A DNA stretch of 37,823 nt from Chloroflexota bacterium (GTDB lineage: Bacteria > Chloroflexota > Anaerolineae > UBA4142 > SHND01): positions 1 to 37,823 of the forward strand of contig JAKOPZ010000119.1 of NCBI GenBank assembly GCA_029778615.1. Direction: 5' to 3'. Shown piece by piece: positions 1 to 7,882 of this stretch. A program made the translations under genes and the position numbers. The first letter of the stretch is position 1, and each line of letters opens with the position of its first letter. The notes beneath the pieces were generated by a model. It had not been told where the DNA came from. It searched no databases and saw nothing but the letters and a program-made list of their open reading frames with translations.

Positions 1-201
1 CCGCAGTTTTTCATACGGACGTTGGACGTGACGGGAGACATCAACTTGCCGGAAGGTGTGGAGATGGTGATGCCGGGGGACAACGTGACGATGCACGTCA
101 AGTTGATTACGCCGGTGGCGTTGGAAAAGGGATCGCGGTTTGCGATTCGCGAAGGGGGACGCACCGTCGGTGCCGGTGTCATTACCAAGGTGATTGAATA
201 A
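1..201 (+). CDS. tuf: Elongation factor Tu, C-terminal part (partial)
   Basis: The window opens inside this gene; 66 codons and the TAA stop remain. EF-Tu is the GTPase that delivers aminoacyl-tRNA to the ribosome in the cytoplasm. The visible part is the end of beta-barrel domain 3, recognised by RTLDVTG, the [13 protein letters not shown] stretch and the terminal [16 protein letters not shown] motif, which are near-invariant in bacterial EF-Tu. The GTPase domain lies outside the window. tuf directly before rpsJ is the usual junction of the str and S10 operons. It is followed by a word-repeat palindrome rather than a terminator with a T-tract, so read-through into rpsJ is likely. Confidence 0.97.
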   Translation, partial: PQFFIRTLDVTGDINLPEGVEMVMPGDNVTMHVKLITPVALEKGSRFAIREGGRTVGAGVITKVIE

Positions 202-262
202 TCTCAAATCTCTAGTCTCCGGTTATTGAGACTAGAGACTGGAGACCAGAGATTGAAGATTC
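202..262. repeat. Word-repeat palindrome between tuf and rpsJ (family A)
   Basis: The left arm (about 208-222, atctctagtctccgg) is the inverse of the right arm (about 231-253), which is built from the related words actagagact, ggagacc and agagatt. The same vocabulary recurs before rpsE, rpsM, the SCO1664 gene and the ABC ATPase gene. No T-tract follows, so it does not look like an intrinsic terminator. The right end reaches to within a few bases of the rpsJ start, and rpsJ has no well-placed Shine-Dalgarno sequence. Confidence 0.8.
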
Positions 263-265
263 GAC

Positions 266-574
266 ATGGCTCGACAAAAAATTCGCATTCGACTCAAAGG
301 GTACGACCACCGCGTGCTTGACCAATCGGTGAAACAAATTGTCGAAACAGCAGAGCGCACGGGCGCGGCAGTCATTGGACCCGTGCCACTTCCGACAAAG
401 ATTGAAAAATTTACCGTCATTCGCGGCGCGTTCATTGACAAAGATTCGCGCGAACAATTCGAGATTCGCACCCACAAGCGTTTGATTGACGTGCTCGAAC
501 CGAGCAGCAAAACAATTGATACGCTGATGCGCTTGAACTTGCCGGCGGGTGTGGACATTGAGATAAAACTTTGA
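266..574 (+). CDS. rpsJ: 30S ribosomal protein S10 (uS10)
   Basis: A 102-residue protein of the family's usual length, from the 30S head and also known as the antitermination factor NusE. The S10 signature is clear: [16 protein letters not shown] at the N terminus, GPVPLPTK near residue 50, and [17 protein letters not shown] around residues 60-76. It is the first gene of the S10 operon, directly after tuf. The start is the only ATG giving the standard N terminus [14 protein letters not shown]. No convincing Shine-Dalgarno is seen because the spacer is a word-repeat palindrome. Confidence 0.98.
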   Translation: MARQKIRIRLKGYDHRVLDQSVKQIVETAERTGAAVIGPVPLPTKIEKFTVIRGAFIDKDSREQFEIRTHKRLIDVLEPSSKTIDTLMRLNLPAGVDIEIKL

Positions 575-645
575 CATAGGACGAACGACGAAGGACGAAA
601 CAAGTTGTGAGGCATTCGTCATCCGTCGTTGGTCATTCGTCATAT
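575..645. repeat. Word-repeat palindrome between rpsJ and rplC (family B)
   Basis: The left arm (578-600) is made of ggacgaacgacgaaggacg words and the right arm (about 614-642) of the inverse words attcgtcat, ccgtcgtt and ggtcattcgtcat. The same words reappear before rplX and after the ABC permease gene. Here the palindrome ends about 50 nt before rplC, which keeps its own ribosome-binding site. Confidence 0.8.
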
Positions 646-697
646 ATTGCCTACTGTCGCGCGAAATTTTTCGATGCGATGAAGGGGAGAAATTGAA

Positions 698-1333
698 ATG
701 GCAGAAGGATTGTTGGGACGCAAGCGCGGCATGACCCAAATTTTCAGTGAAAAGGGACAAGTCGTCCCGGTCACGGTGTTGGAAGTGGGTCCGTGCTATG
801 TGACACAAATTCAAACGCAAGACAAAGTGGGTTACGGCGCAGTCCAGTTGGGCTATGAAGAAACGCGCAAGTTAAACAAACCCGAGCGCGGACATTTGAA
901 AAATTTGCCGTCGCTGAAACATTTACGCGAAGTGCGTACCACCCAAACTGACAATTACAAGTTGGGGCAAAAGCTCACGGTTGGAATTTTCAACGTCGGC
1001 GAAAAAGTGGATGTTGTCGGCACCAGCAAAGGCAAAGGCACCGCCGGTCCGGTCAAGAAATATCATTTTCACGGCGGACCCAAAACGCACGGTCAATCCG
1101 ACCGCACGCGTCGCCCCGGCTCGAGCAGCGCGACGACCACGCCCGGACGCGTTTTGAAAGGCACACGCCGCGCGGGGCAGATGGGCAATGTGCGCGTTAC
1201 CATTTCCAATTTGGATGTGGTGCAAGTGGACCCGGAGCGCAATTTGATTGCCGTGCGCGGCGCGGTTCCCGGTCCAAAGAACGGTTTGATTTTTGTGCAA
1301 AAGGCGCGCAAACAACCCAAGGGGAAAAAGTAA
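698..1333 (+). CDS. rplC: 50S ribosomal protein L3 (uL3)
   Basis: This 211-residue 50S protein has a long loop that reaches toward the peptidyl-transferase centre. It starts [16 protein letters not shown], the canonical L3 opening. It carries the signature region [20 protein letters not shown] and [10 protein letters not shown] (about residues 125-165), including the GQMG glutamine that is methylated in some bacteria. Length is typical. A ggggag ribosome-binding site lies about 10 nt upstream of the ATG. It is the second gene of the S10 operon. Confidence 0.98.
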   Translation: MAEGLLGRKRGMTQIFSEKGQVVPVTVLEVGPCYVTQIQTQDKVGYGAVQLGYEETRKLNKPERGHLKNLPSLKHLREVRTTQTDNYKLGQKLTVGIFNVGEKVDVVGTSKGKGTAGPVKKYHFHGGPKTHGQSDRTRRPGSSSATTTPGRVLKGTRRAGQMGNVRVTISNLDVVQVDPERNLIAVRGAVPGPKNGLIFVQKARKQPKGKK

Positions 1334-1432
1334 TCAGTAAACAGTAAGCAGTGACCGGTAGCAGTCACCCGTTTCCGCACGGATGATTGACCACTGATGA
1401 CTGATGACTGATGGCTGATGACTGATGTAACG
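1334..1432. repeat. Word-repeat palindrome between rplC and rplD
   Basis: The left side has the words cagtaaacagtaagcagtgac. The right side has five near-identical copies of actgatg/gctgatg (about 1393-1427), which are partly the inverse of the cagt words. The repeats create several ATG triplets just before rplD, including an in-frame one at 1418. Confidence 0.75.
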
Positions 1433-2089
1433 ATGCAAGTTCCATTATTTAATCAGGCGGGCGACGAGATTGCCCAAATCGAATTGCGCGACGATATTTT
1501 TGGTATCGAGCCAAACAAAGCCGTTATGCATCAGGCGTATGTGCGGCAAATGGCGAACGCGCGTCTGGGCACGGCAAACACCAAAACGCGCGGGCAAGTG
1601 CGCGGCGGCGGCAAGAAACCGTGGAAGCAAAAAGGCACGGGACGCGCACGGCAAGGGTCCACACGCGCGCCGCATTGGAAAGGCGGCGGTGTGGTCTTTG
1701 GTCCGCACCCGCGTTCGTACGAGCAAAAGATGCCGCGCAAAATGCGTCATCTCGCATTAAAGTCTGCCCTCGCCGCCAAAGCGCAAGAAAACCAAATCAA
1801 AGTGGTGGACGATTTTAATTTGGATGGCGTCAAGACGCGCGAGATGAAAAATATTCTGGAGCGTTTGCAAGCCAAACCTTCGGTCTTGATTCTTTTGTCG
1901 GAAGCCAACGCGAACGTCGCCAAGTCCGCGCACAATTTGGACAAGGTGAAAACGCTTCGCACAGGTTATCTCAATGTGCGCGATTTGCTGGGCTATGAAA
2001 TTGTCGTCATGAGCAAAGCCGCGTTGAGCGCGGTCGAGAGTTTTTTTGACACCGCTCAGACCAAAGCGGTCGCGTCGGAGGGCAATTAA
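1433..2089 (+). CDS. rplD: 50S ribosomal protein L4 (uL4)
   Basis: L4 binds 23S rRNA, lines the exit tunnel and in some bacteria autoregulates the S10 operon. The core motif is clear: [25 protein letters not shown] (abridged here to residues [18 protein letters not shown]) near residues 60-80, followed by [14 protein letters not shown]. From the ATG at 1433 the product is 218 residues and begins [12 protein letters not shown], matching the family. An in-frame ATG at 1418 would add MTDVT, but it lies within the actgatg word repeat and I regard it as accidental. No Shine-Dalgarno is visible for either start. It ends two bases before rplW. Confidence 0.96.
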   Translation: MQVPLFNQAGDEIAQIELRDDIFGIEPNKAVMHQAYVRQMANARLGTANTKTRGQVRGGGKKPWKQKGTGRARQGSTRAPHWKGGGVVFGPHPRSYEQKMPRKMRHLALKSALAAKAQENQIKVVDDFNLDGVKTREMKNILERLQAKPSVLILLSEANANVAKSAHNLDKVKTLRTGYLNVRDLLGYEIVVMSKAALSAVESFFDTAQTKAVASEGN

Positions 2090-2091
2090 CC

Positions 2092-2388
2092 ATGCACACG
2101 TACGAAGTTTTGCGCCGACCGCTCACGACCGAAAAGAGCAACTACTTGCGCGATACATATCGCAAGTACGCCTTTGAGGTGGATGGTCGCGCGAACAAAC
2201 AACAAATCAAACAAGCCGTCGAAACCGCGTTTCCGAAAATCAATGTGCTCGATGTCCATGTCATGACGATGCCGCGCAAAGCGCGCCGCTCGTTGCGCCG
2301 CCGTAAAACGCGTTTCACTTCGATGTGGAAAAAAGCCATTGTCACCATTCCGGCGAATCAGAGAATTGACCTGTTTGAGGGAGTTTAG
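2092..2388 (+). CDS. rplW: 50S ribosomal protein L23 (uL23)
   Basis: A 98-residue protein at the tunnel exit that docks trigger factor and SRP. It begins HTYEVLRRPLTTEKS, the standard L23 opening, and has KYAFEVDGRANKQQIKQAVE and VNVLDVHVM-like positions in the middle. The C terminus SMWKKAIVTIPANQRIDLFEGV fits the family. The start follows rplD by two bases, with GGAGG at 2078-2082 inside the end of rplD, so the pair is translationally coupled. Confidence 0.97.
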   Translation: MHTYEVLRRPLTTEKSNYLRDTYRKYAFEVDGRANKQQIKQAVETAFPKINVLDVHVMTMPRKARRSLRRRKTRFTSMWKKAIVTIPANQRIDLFEGV

Positions 2389-2461
2389 AGAATGCACAAT
2401 TGACAATGCGCAATGCAGGACGACAAGATTTGCATTGAGCATTGCACATTGAGCATTATGG
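2389..2461. repeat. Word-repeat palindrome between rplW and rplB (family D)
   Basis: The left arm contains atgcacaattgacaatgcgc and caatgcagg. The right arm contains tgcattgagcattgcac and attgagcatta, the inverse vocabulary. The same words form the palindrome before truA, and related attgagcgttgagc words occur before rpoA. Confidence 0.8.
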
Positions 2462-2503
2462 ATTGCAGGTTTTTCGTACGCGAATGCGTGAAAAACCGCA
2501 ATC
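2461..2503. repeat. Second hairpin before rplB
   Basis: GATTGC-a-GGTTTTTC (2461-2475) is perfectly inverted as GAAAAACC-GCAATC (2490-2503) around a 14-nt loop. It sits directly after the word palindrome and ends 13 nt before the rplB start. No T-tract follows. It could be a structured element in the rplB leader. Confidence 0.7.
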
Positions 2504-2516
2504 CCGCATTGTTGAC

Positions 2517-3350
2517 ATGCCAATCAAAGCATACAAACCCACGTCGCCCGGACGCCGCTGGCAAACCGTTTCGACGTTTGAAGAAATCACCAAAGGCAAG
2601 AAACCTGAAAAGAGTCTCTTGCAGCATAAAAAGAAATGGGCGGGACGCAACAACAAAGGTGAGTTGACGGTGCGTCATCGCGGCGGCGGCACATCCCCAA
2701 AATATCGCGTTATTGATTTTCGTCGCGAAAAAGTTGGGATTCCTGCCAAAGTGGCGTCCATCGAGTACGACCCGAATCGTACGGCGCGCATCGCGTTGCT
2801 GCATTACGCGGACGGCGAAAAGCGTTACATTCTTGCGCCGCTCGGCGTCGTCGTCGGAGATACGGTCATGTCCGGCGCCGAGGCGGAAATTAAACCGGGC
2901 AATACGGTGCCGATTAAAAATATTCCGCTGGGCACGGTGATTCACAACATCGAACTCGTCAAAGGCAAAGGCGGACAAATCGCGCGCAGCGCGGGCACGG
3001 GCGCGCAGCTGCTGGCGAAAGAAGGCAAATACGCGCAGGTGCGTATGCCGTCCGGTGAAGTGCGCTACATTTCGATGGAATGCTCTGCGACGATTGGACA
3101 AATCGGCAACATTGAACAGAGCACTATCAAAATCGGCAAAGCGGGACGCCGACGCCATATGGGTTGGCGCCCGAGCGTGCGCGGTGTGGCAATGACCCCG
3201 CGCGACCACCCACACGGCGGCGGCGAAGGTAAATCCGGTATCGGAATGCCCGGACCCAAAACGCGGTGGGGCAAACCGGCGCTCGGCTTTCGCACGCGCA
3301 ACAATTCACGGACGGACAAGTATATTGTGCGAAGACGTGGGAAAAAGTAA
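2517..3350 (+). CDS. rplB: 50S ribosomal protein L2 (uL2)
   Basis: A 277-residue protein essential for subunit joining and for the peptidyl-transferase centre. It starts [18 protein letters not shown], the expected opening. The C-terminal signature [21 protein letters not shown] (shortened: residues [12 protein letters not shown]) includes the conserved histidine close to the catalytic centre. A longer frame opens upstream at 2442, but that part is translated word repeat and hairpin and resembles no L2. The chosen ATG has no Shine-Dalgarno. L2 lies between L23 and S19, as in other S10 operons. Confidence 0.97.
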   Translation: MPIKAYKPTSPGRRWQTVSTFEEITKGKKPEKSLLQHKKKWAGRNNKGELTVRHRGGGTSPKYRVIDFRREKVGIPAKVASIEYDPNRTARIALLHYADGEKRYILAPLGVVVGDTVMSGAEAEIKPGNTVPIKNIPLGTVIHNIELVKGKGGQIARSAGTGAQLLAKEGKYAQVRMPSGEVRYISMECSATIGQIGNIEQSTIKIGKAGRRRHMGWRPSVRGVAMTPRDHPHGGGEGKSGIGMPGPKTRWGKPALGFRTRNNSRTDKYIVRRRGKK

Positions 3351-3431
3351 TTTATGATTACTGATTTATGATTTTTGATTTGTGCAAAATTATTTGAAAT
3401 CATAAATCATAAATCTCAAATCAAAAATCCA
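3351..3431. repeat. Word-repeat palindrome between rplB and rpsS (AT-rich)
   Basis: The left arm repeats tttatgatta/ctgatttatgattttt and the right arm repeats the inverse words aaatcataaatcataaatc and aaatcaaaaatc. It fills the whole spacer and runs to the base before the rpsS ATG. It is much more AT-rich than the flanking genes. Confidence 0.85.
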
Positions 3432-3716
3432 ATGAGCCGTTCACTCAAAAAGGGACCTTTTGTCGAACCGAAATTGCTCAAGCGCATTGAGCTGATGAAT
3501 CGCAACAACGAAAAACGCGTTGTGAAAACGTGGTCGCGCGCTTCGGTTATTTTTCCGCAAATGGTCGGACACACGATTGCGATTCATGACGGACGCCGCC
3601 ACGTGCCGATTTACATTACCGAAAATATGGTCGGGCATCGTCTCGGTGAATTTGCGCCGACGCGTCATTTTCGCGGACACTCGTCCAAGGAAAAAGCGAC
3701 AGAGGTCAAGAGCTGA
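3432..3716 (+). CDS. rpsS: 30S ribosomal protein S19 (uS19)
   Basis: A 94-residue protein of the 30S head that contacts S13 and 16S rRNA. It starts [19 protein letters not shown] and has the signature [29 protein letters not shown] (key residues [12 protein letters not shown], then [11 protein letters not shown]). The open frame extends upstream to 3375 but only through the AT-rich word repeat. The ATG at 3432 gives the family N terminus. No Shine-Dalgarno is present. The C terminus KEKATEVKS is ordinary. Confidence 0.98.
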   Translation: MSRSLKKGPFVEPKLLKRIELMNRNNEKRVVKTWSRASVIFPQMVGHTIAIHDGRRHVPIYITENMVGHRLGEFAPTRHFRGHSSKEKATEVKS

Positions 3717-3792
3717 TGGGGTGACAGCGTGACAAGGTGACAGCGAAAGCTGTGTCAGCTTGTCACTCGCTCACCTTGTCACCTTGTCAGGT
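3717..3792. repeat. Word-repeat palindrome between rpsS and rplV
   Basis: The left arm is ggtgacagcgtgacaaggtg followed by acagcgaaagc. The right arm is gctgtgtcagcttgtcactc followed by gctcaccttgtcaccttgtca. This is one of the cleanest examples: gtgaca-type heptads on the left are mirrored by tgtcac-type heptads on the right. Confidence 0.88.
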
Positions 3793-3797
3793 GTATC

Positions 3798-4148
3798 ATG
3801 GCAGATTTCGAAGTCAAGGCAGTTGAAAAATATCTTCGCATGTCTCCGCGCAAAGTGCGGTTGGTGCTGGACACCGTGCGCGGCAAACAAGTAGACCAGG
3901 CGATAGGCATGCTCAAGATGTCATCCAAGGGCTCCGCCGTGGCAATTGCCAAAGCCATCAATTCGGCGGCGGCGAACGCGGAAAACAATTACGGCTGGTC
4001 GCGCGATGACCTGTTTATTTCGACGGCGATTGCCGACAAGGCGCCGTCGCGCAAGTGGCGCAAAATCGGGTCGCGTTCGCGTGTGAAACCGATTGAACAT
4101 CGTTACACACACATCACCGTCGGCGTTTCGGAAAAGGAGACTCGCTAG
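3798..4148 (+). CDS. rplV: 50S ribosomal protein L22 (uL22)
   Basis: This 116-residue protein has a beta-hairpin that lines the exit tunnel next to L4. It begins MADFEVKAVEKYLRMSPRKVRLVLD and ends with RSRVKPIEHRYTHITVGVSEK; the basic hairpin APSRKWRKIGSRSRVK is visible. The start follows a word palindrome with no good Shine-Dalgarno. The stop overlaps the rpsC GTG start by one base. Confidence 0.97.
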   Translation: MADFEVKAVEKYLRMSPRKVRLVLDTVRGKQVDQAIGMLKMSSKGSAVAIAKAINSAAANAENNYGWSRDDLFISTAIADKAPSRKWRKIGSRSRVKPIEHRYTHITVGVSEKETR

Positions 4149-4843
4149 TGGGTAGAAAAGTTCATCCTTTCGGTTTTCGCTTGGGCGTTATCAAAGACAG
4201 CCGTTCGCGTTGGTACGCGGCGGACAAGAAAACGTACCATCAACTTTTGTTGGAAGACCGCGAAATTCGCAAATTGATTTACGATAAAGTTTCCAACGCG
4301 GGCATCGCCGATGTGGAAATTGAACGCTATCCGGGCAATGTCACCGTGAATGTGTATACGGCGAAACCGGGACTTGTCATCGGGCGCAAAGGCGCCACCG
4401 TTTCGGAACTGCGTAAAAAGTTGGACGAGCTGACCAAAAAGAAAACCAAGCTCGAAGTGCTGGAAGTGTCGAAACCGGAAACCAGCGCGCAGTTGATTGC
4501 CGACAGCATTGCGCAGCAAGTGCAAAAACGGATTTCGCACAAACGCGCAATGAAACAGTCCGTCCAGCGCGGCATGCGCGCGGGCGCCAAAGGCATCAAG
4601 GTCGAAATGGCGGGTCGGCTTGCCGGCTCGGAAATGAAACGCCGCGAAACGGTCAAAGACGGACGCGTGCCGTTGGGCACCTTGCGCGCCGATATTGATT
4701 ACGCCCGGCGCGAAGCGCACACCACGTACGGACGCATCGGAATCAAAGTGTGGGTGTACAACGGCGAAATCCTGCCCGAAGACCGCAAGCGCAAATTGGA
4801 AGAGCGCATTGCGCGCGTAGTGGAAGCGAGCGCGACAAATTAG
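4148..4843 (+). CDS. rpsC: 30S ribosomal protein S3 (uS3)
   Basis: A 231-residue protein at the mRNA entry channel. It starts with GTG as M-GRKVHPFGFRLGVIKD, the canonical opening. The KH RNA-binding domain is around residues 75-95 with the loop GLVIGRKGATVSELRKKL. The C-terminal S3 domain has SQLIADSIAQQ-like and GRLAGSEMKRRETVKDGRVP positions, then DYARREAHTTYGRIGIKVW. An AAGGAGA at 4134-4140 inside rplV serves as the ribosome-binding site, and the one-base stop/start overlap indicates coupling. Confidence 0.98.
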   Translation: MGRKVHPFGFRLGVIKDSRSRWYAADKKTYHQLLLEDREIRKLIYDKVSNAGIADVEIERYPGNVTVNVYTAKPGLVIGRKGATVSELRKKLDELTKKKTKLEVLEVSKPETSAQLIADSIAQQVQKRISHKRAMKQSVQRGMRAGAKGIKVEMAGRLAGSEMKRRETVKDGRVPLGTLRADIDYARREAHTTYGRIGIKVWVYNGEILPEDRKRKLEERIARVVEASATN

Positions 4844-4920
4844 CAGATAACAGATAGCAGATAGCCAACCTCTGTTTCAACAGCATCAGGCGCTATCGGC
4901 TATCAGTCCTCTGCCAGTAT
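4844..4920. repeat. Word-repeat palindrome between rpsC and rplP
   Basis: The left arm is cagataacagatagcagata followed by gcc. The right arm is ggcgctatcggctatcagtc followed by ctctgcc. A loop of about 25 nt lies between. The palindrome reaches almost to the rplP start, which lacks a Shine-Dalgarno. Confidence 0.78.
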
Positions 4921-4925
4921 TGACT

Positions 4926-5345
4926 ATGTTGATGCCAAAACGAACCAAGCACCGCAAGCAGCACCGCGGGCGCATGAAAGGGAAAGAATTGCGCGGCGTC
5001 GAAGTTTCCTTCGGCGAGTTCGGGCTGCAAGCGTTAGAACCGGCTTGGATTACCAGTCGCCAAATTGAAGCGGCGCGGCGCGCGATTGTGCGCTTTGTCA
5101 AGCGCGGCGGCAAAATTTGGATTCGGATTTTTCCTGACCATGTCGTCACCATCAAAGGCGCGGAAACGCGCATGGGCGGCGGGAAAGGCGCGCCCGACCA
5201 TTGGGTCGCAGTTGTCAAGCCGGGGCGCGTGCTGATGGAAATCGGCGGGATTAAAGAAGATGTGGCAGAAGAAGCCATGCGTCTCGCATCCCACAAATTT
5301 CCAATCAAGACGCAGTTTATCCGCAAGCATGAGGTGGGACAATGA
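4926..5345 (+). CDS. rplP: 50S ribosomal protein L16 (uL16)
   Basis: A 139-residue protein near the A site and a late assembly factor of the 50S subunit. The sequence [19 protein letters not shown] is the family opening, so I place the start at the ATG at 4926. An upstream TTG at 4920 and a downstream ATG at 4932 are in frame. The signatures [10 protein letters not shown]-like ([14 protein letters not shown]) and [19 protein letters not shown] are present. Its stop overlaps the rpmC start in an ATGA arrangement. Confidence 0.96.
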   Translation: MLMPKRTKHRKQHRGRMKGKELRGVEVSFGEFGLQALEPAWITSRQIEAARRAIVRFVKRGGKIWIRIFPDHVVTIKGAETRMGGGKGAPDHWVAVVKPGRVLMEIGGIKEDVAEEAMRLASHKFPIKTQFIRKHEVGQ

Positions 5346-5566
5346 AATCCAATATCGGTGAATTGCGCCGCCTCAACGATGCCGAGCTGCAAAAACAATT
5401 GGACGATTTGTACGAGGAACAATTTAACCTGCGCTTTCAAGATGCGTCAGGACAGGTCCCCGACCAAAATCGTTTCAAAGTGGTGCGTCGCCAAATCGCG
5501 CGTATCAAGACGCTCCAACGCGAGCGCGAACTCGCGGGCGTTTCCGTCAAGAAGGGAGGCGCATAA
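5342..5566 (+). CDS. rpmC: 50S ribosomal protein L29 (uL29)
   Basis: A 74-residue, two-helix protein at the tunnel exit beside L23. The helical pattern [20 protein letters not shown] followed by [11 protein letters not shown] and the conserved [16 protein letters not shown] is typical. It overlaps rplP by four bases and rpsQ by one. The GGAGG just before its own stop (aagaagggaggcgca) is the ribosome-binding site of rpsQ. Confidence 0.96.
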   Translation: MKSNIGELRRLNDAELQKQLDDLYEEQFNLRFQDASGQVPDQNRFKVVRRQIARIKTLQRERELAGVSVKKGGA

Positions 5567-6060
5567 TGAGCAGCGATGCCAAAAGTGAGCGCCAATACAA
5601 AGGCAAAGTGATGGTCGGAAAAGTGGTTTCCGACAAGATGCAGAAAACGGTCGTCGTGCTCGTCGAAACGCGCCGCCGTCATCCGCTGTATGGAAAAACC
5701 ATTACCGTACGACGCCGTTTCAAAGCGCACAACGAACAACCACAGGCGAAAGCGGGCGACCTTGTAAAAATTGTTGAATCGCGTCCACTCTCGCGCGAGA
5801 AACGCTGGCGCGTGGCAGAAATTGTACGCGCGGGGCAAGTCGTCGAAATGGTTCGCGATGCGGAACTCGAAGCGTTAATCGAAAAAGAACGCACCGAAAA
5901 GCAGGCGCGCAAGGACGAAGAACGCAAGCGCGCCGCAGAACGGCTCGCCAAACTTGGCGGCTTTGGATCGGTCCGAGATATGCAAGGCGCGGACGAAACG
6001 GAAAGCGACTTTGCGGCGGAATATGAAGGTGATGAGGCGAGCGAGGAGGACGAAGAATGA
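5566..6060 (+). CDS. rpsQ: 30S ribosomal protein S17 (uS17) with long C-terminal extension
   Basis: Residues 12-95 are a normal S17 OB-fold: [19 protein letters not shown], then [16 protein letters not shown] and [20 protein letters not shown]. Bacterial S17 usually ends around 80-90 residues, yet this one continues to 164. The extra part first has a charged helix-forming segment (about 100-135, rich in Glu, Arg, Lys and Ala, such as [20 protein letters not shown]). It then has an acidic tail ending [13 protein letters not shown]. The frame is intact and overlaps rplN by four bases (ATGA), so the tail is not due to a lost stop from a nearby frameshift. Its role is unknown. A clear Shine-Dalgarno, ggaggcgcata, precedes the start. 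Confidence 0.96.
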   Translation: MSSDAKSERQYKGKVMVGKVVSDKMQKTVVVLVETRRRHPLYGKTITVRRRFKAHNEQPQAKAGDLVKIVESRPLSREKRWRVAEIVRAGQVVEMVRDAELEALIEKERTEKQARKDEERKRAAERLAKLGGFGSVRDMQGADETESDFAAEYEGDEASEEDEE

Positions 6061-6428
6061 TTCAGGAAACCACTCGCTTGAAAGTTGCCGACAACACCGG
6101 CGCGCGCACTATCATGTGCATTCGCGTGATGGGCGGTTCCAATCGGCATTACGCGTCCGTCGGCGATATTATCATGGCGTCCGTCAAATCGGCGACGCCG
6201 AACGGCACCGTCAAAAAGGGCGAAGTCGTCCGCGCGGTGGTGGTTCGCACCGCCAAAGAATACGGACGCAGCGACGGCTCGTACATCAAGTTTGACGAAA
6301 ACGCGGCGGTCATTTTGGAAAAGGAATCCACGAATCCGCGCGGCACGCGCATTTTCGGTCCCGTCGGGCGCGAATTGCGTGAAAAAGGATTCATGAAAAT
6401 TGTGTCGCTGTCGCCGGAAGTTTTATAA
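6057..6428 (+). CDS. rplN: 50S ribosomal protein L14 (uL14)
   Basis: A 123-residue protein that forms an intersubunit bridge and is the binding site of the silencing factor RsfS. It begins [28 protein letters not shown] (key part [10 protein letters not shown]). The later motifs [17 protein letters not shown] and [17 protein letters not shown] are standard. It overlaps the end of rpsQ by four bases. Length is normal. Confidence 0.98.
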   Translation: MIQETTRLKVADNTGARTIMCIRVMGGSNRHYASVGDIIMASVKSATPNGTVKKGEVVRAVVVRTAKEYGRSDGSYIKFDENAAVILEKESTNPRGTRIFGPVGRELREKGFMKIVSLSPEVL

Positions 6429-6511
6429 CGACGAACGACGAATGACCAATGACGAACGCTGTCCAGTCGAAAGCTTTGTCCTTTGTCCTTTGTCCTTTGT
6501 CCGTAGTTGAA
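6429..6511. repeat. Word-repeat spacer between rplN and rplX (family B)
   Basis: The left side is gacgaacgacgaatgaccaa followed by tgacgaac. The right side is aaagctttgtcc followed by three more tttgtcc words, the inverse of the ggacaaa word seen in other family-B copies. The two arms are related through the family vocabulary rather than perfectly base-paired here. It ends at the base before the rplX ATG, and no Shine-Dalgarno is present. Confidence 0.75.
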
Positions 6512-6835
6512 ATGAACAAAATTCGTAAAGGCGATAACGTCCAGATTTTGAGCGGTGATGACAAAGGCAAAACCGGCGCGGTGCAGTACGTGTATCCCAA
6601 AAAAGAACGCGTCGTCGTTGCCGGCGCCAACATGATGAAAAAGGCGCAGCGGCGCGTGCCCGGGCAGGTGCGCACGCAGACGGGCATTATCGAACGCGAA
6701 GGACCGATGCACTGGTCCAAAGTGGCGCTCATTTGTCCGAACTGTGGGAAACCGACCCGCGTAGGTTTTGAATTCGCCGCCGACGGCACAAAATATCGCG
6801 TCTGCCGTAAATGCGGCAATGCAATTGACAAGTAA
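6512..6835 (+). CDS. rplX: 50S ribosomal protein L24 (uL24)
   Basis: A 107-residue assembly initiator of the 50S subunit. The KOW motif is at the start (MNKIRKGDNVQILSGDDKGKTG). The C-terminal half has the zinc-ribbon-like CPNCGKPTRVGFEF with a second CRKCG near the end, a four-Cys arrangement found in many bacterial L24 proteins. The frame is open upstream to 6449, but that part is translated word repeat; the ATG at 6512 gives the standard start. Confidence 0.97.
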   Translation: MNKIRKGDNVQILSGDDKGKTGAVQYVYPKKERVVVAGANMMKKAQRRVPGQVRTQTGIIEREGPMHWSKVALICPNCGKPTRVGFEFAADGTKYRVCRKCGNAIDK

Positions 6836-6928
6836 ATCAAGTTAAAAGTTAAAAGTTAAAAGCTAAAAGCGCCAAGTAAAAATCCCTTTCCTTTTAGCTC
6901 TGAACTTTTTACTTTTAACCTTACAAAA
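6836..6928. repeat. Word-repeat palindrome between rplX and rplE (family C)
   Basis: The left arm has agttaaaagttaaaagttaa, then aagctaaaagc. The right arm has ccttttagctctgaactttt followed by tacttttaacctt. The same vocabulary, including the 13-mer gaactttttactt, is found before rpsK. Confidence 0.85.
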
Positions 6929-7621
6929 ATGGCTGACGAAAAGAAAGACAAGCAACGGAGCGCACAAACGGCTTTGCAACCAAAAGGCGATAAGGCGGCG
7001 AAAGCCAAGTCCGCCGAAGCCAAAGGCGACGGCAAAGATGCGGCTCCCAAAGAAAAAGCGCCGCGCGCGGAACGCGTCCCGCCGCGTTTGCTGGAACGCT
7101 ATCGCAAAGAAATCGCGCCCGCGTTGATGAAGGAATTTAGTTTTTCCAACGCAATGCAGGTGCCGCATGTGGACAAGGTGATTGTCAATATCGGCGTGGG
7201 CGAAGCGTTGTCGAATGCCAAAGCGCTCGACGGCGCGGTCAAAGATTTGACCACTATCACAGGACAAAAGCCGTTGGTACGCAAAGCGAAAAAATCCATC
7301 GCGACATTCAAACTGCGCGAAGGGAACGCGATTGGCGTCAAGGTGACTTTGCGCGGGGACCGCATGTATTGGTTCTTGGACCGTTTGATGAACGCCGCGC
7401 TCCCGCGTGTGCGCGATTTTCGCGGCGTGCCGCGTGACGCGTTTGACGGACGCGGCAACTATACGTTGGGCTTGCGCGAGCAATTGATTTTTCCCGAAAT
7501 CGAATACGATTCGATTGACAAGCTGCGCGGCATGGAAATTACAATTGTAACCAGCGCCAAGAATGACGAAGAAGGACGCCGCTTGCTGCAATTGATGGGG
7601 ATGCCGTTTCGGCAGAAATAA
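6929..7621 (+). CDS. rplE: 50S ribosomal protein L5 (uL5) with N-terminal extension
   Basis: L5 binds 5S rRNA and contacts P-site tRNA. From about residue 48 the family sequence is clear: [18 protein letters not shown], then [36 protein letters not shown] and the C-terminal [22 protein letters not shown]. The total is 230 residues against the usual 180. The extra 45 are Lys/Ala/Asp-rich with low complexity (for example [20 protein letters not shown]) and probably disordered. An internal start such as the Met in ALMKEF would remove conserved residues, so the long form is preferred. The first 14 bases ATGGCTGACGAAAA are shared with rpsK, and both follow family-C repeats. Confidence 0.95.
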   Translation: MADEKKDKQRSAQTALQPKGDKAAKAKSAEAKGDGKDAAPKEKAPRAERVPPRLLERYRKEIAPALMKEFSFSNAMQVPHVDKVIVNIGVGEALSNAKALDGAVKDLTTITGQKPLVRKAKKSIATFKLREGNAIGVKVTLRGDRMYWFLDRLMNAALPRVRDFRGVPRDAFDGRGNYTLGLREQLIFPEIEYDSIDKLRGMEITIVTSAKNDEEGRRLLQLMGMPFRQK

Positions 7622-7695
7622 AACGCAGTGGGAACGAGTTCATTCGCCAGTCCAGGCGTCGAATAAATTCGTTACCACACACAGCGTGGAGAGAA
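7622..7695. repeat. Imperfect inverted repeat between rplE and rpsN
   Basis: The left arm cgcagtgggaacgagttcat followed by tcg is mirrored by cgaataaattcgttaccaca followed by cacagcg, around the loop ccagtccaggcgt. It differs from the word palindromes because the words are not tandemly iterated. It stops short of the rpsN ribosome-binding site. Confidence 0.6.
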
Positions 7696-7699
7696 ATTA

Positions 7700-7882
7700 G
7701 TGGCAAAGAAATCCATGATTAATCGCGAGCTGCATCGCAAATATCCGAATCGGGTGCGCAATCGCTGCAAATTGTGCGGACGCCCGCGCGGTTATATCCG
7801 ACGGTTTCAGCTCTGCCGGATTTGCTTTCGTAAAGAAGCGCTCGAAGGGCGATTGCCCGGCGTAACCAAATCGAGTTGGTAA
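7700..7882 (+). CDS. rpsN: 30S ribosomal protein S14 type Z (zinc-binding uS14)
   Basis: A 60-residue, short zinc-containing form of S14. It has [20 protein letters not shown], two Cys pairs in the CxxC-x12-CxxC arrangement, and ends [11 protein letters not shown] as expected. The start is GTG with ggagag 7-12 nt upstream. The zinc-binding form is typical of Gram-positive bacteria, Chloroflexota and similar lineages, which supports the organism guess. Confidence 0.97.
   Translation: MAKKSMINRELHRKYPNRVRNRCKLCGRPRGYIRRFQLCRICFRKEALEGRLPGVTKSSW

Noticed and set aside
2442-2516. Longer L2 reading frame beginning at 2442
   Set aside because: The extra 25 residues are translated word repeat and hairpin and are not part of any L2; ATG 2517 gives the family start.
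6863-7591. Long open frame antisense to rplE
   Set aside because: It mirrors the codon bias of the real gene, has no family features and no ribosome-binding site; similar antisense frames cover most ribosomal genes.
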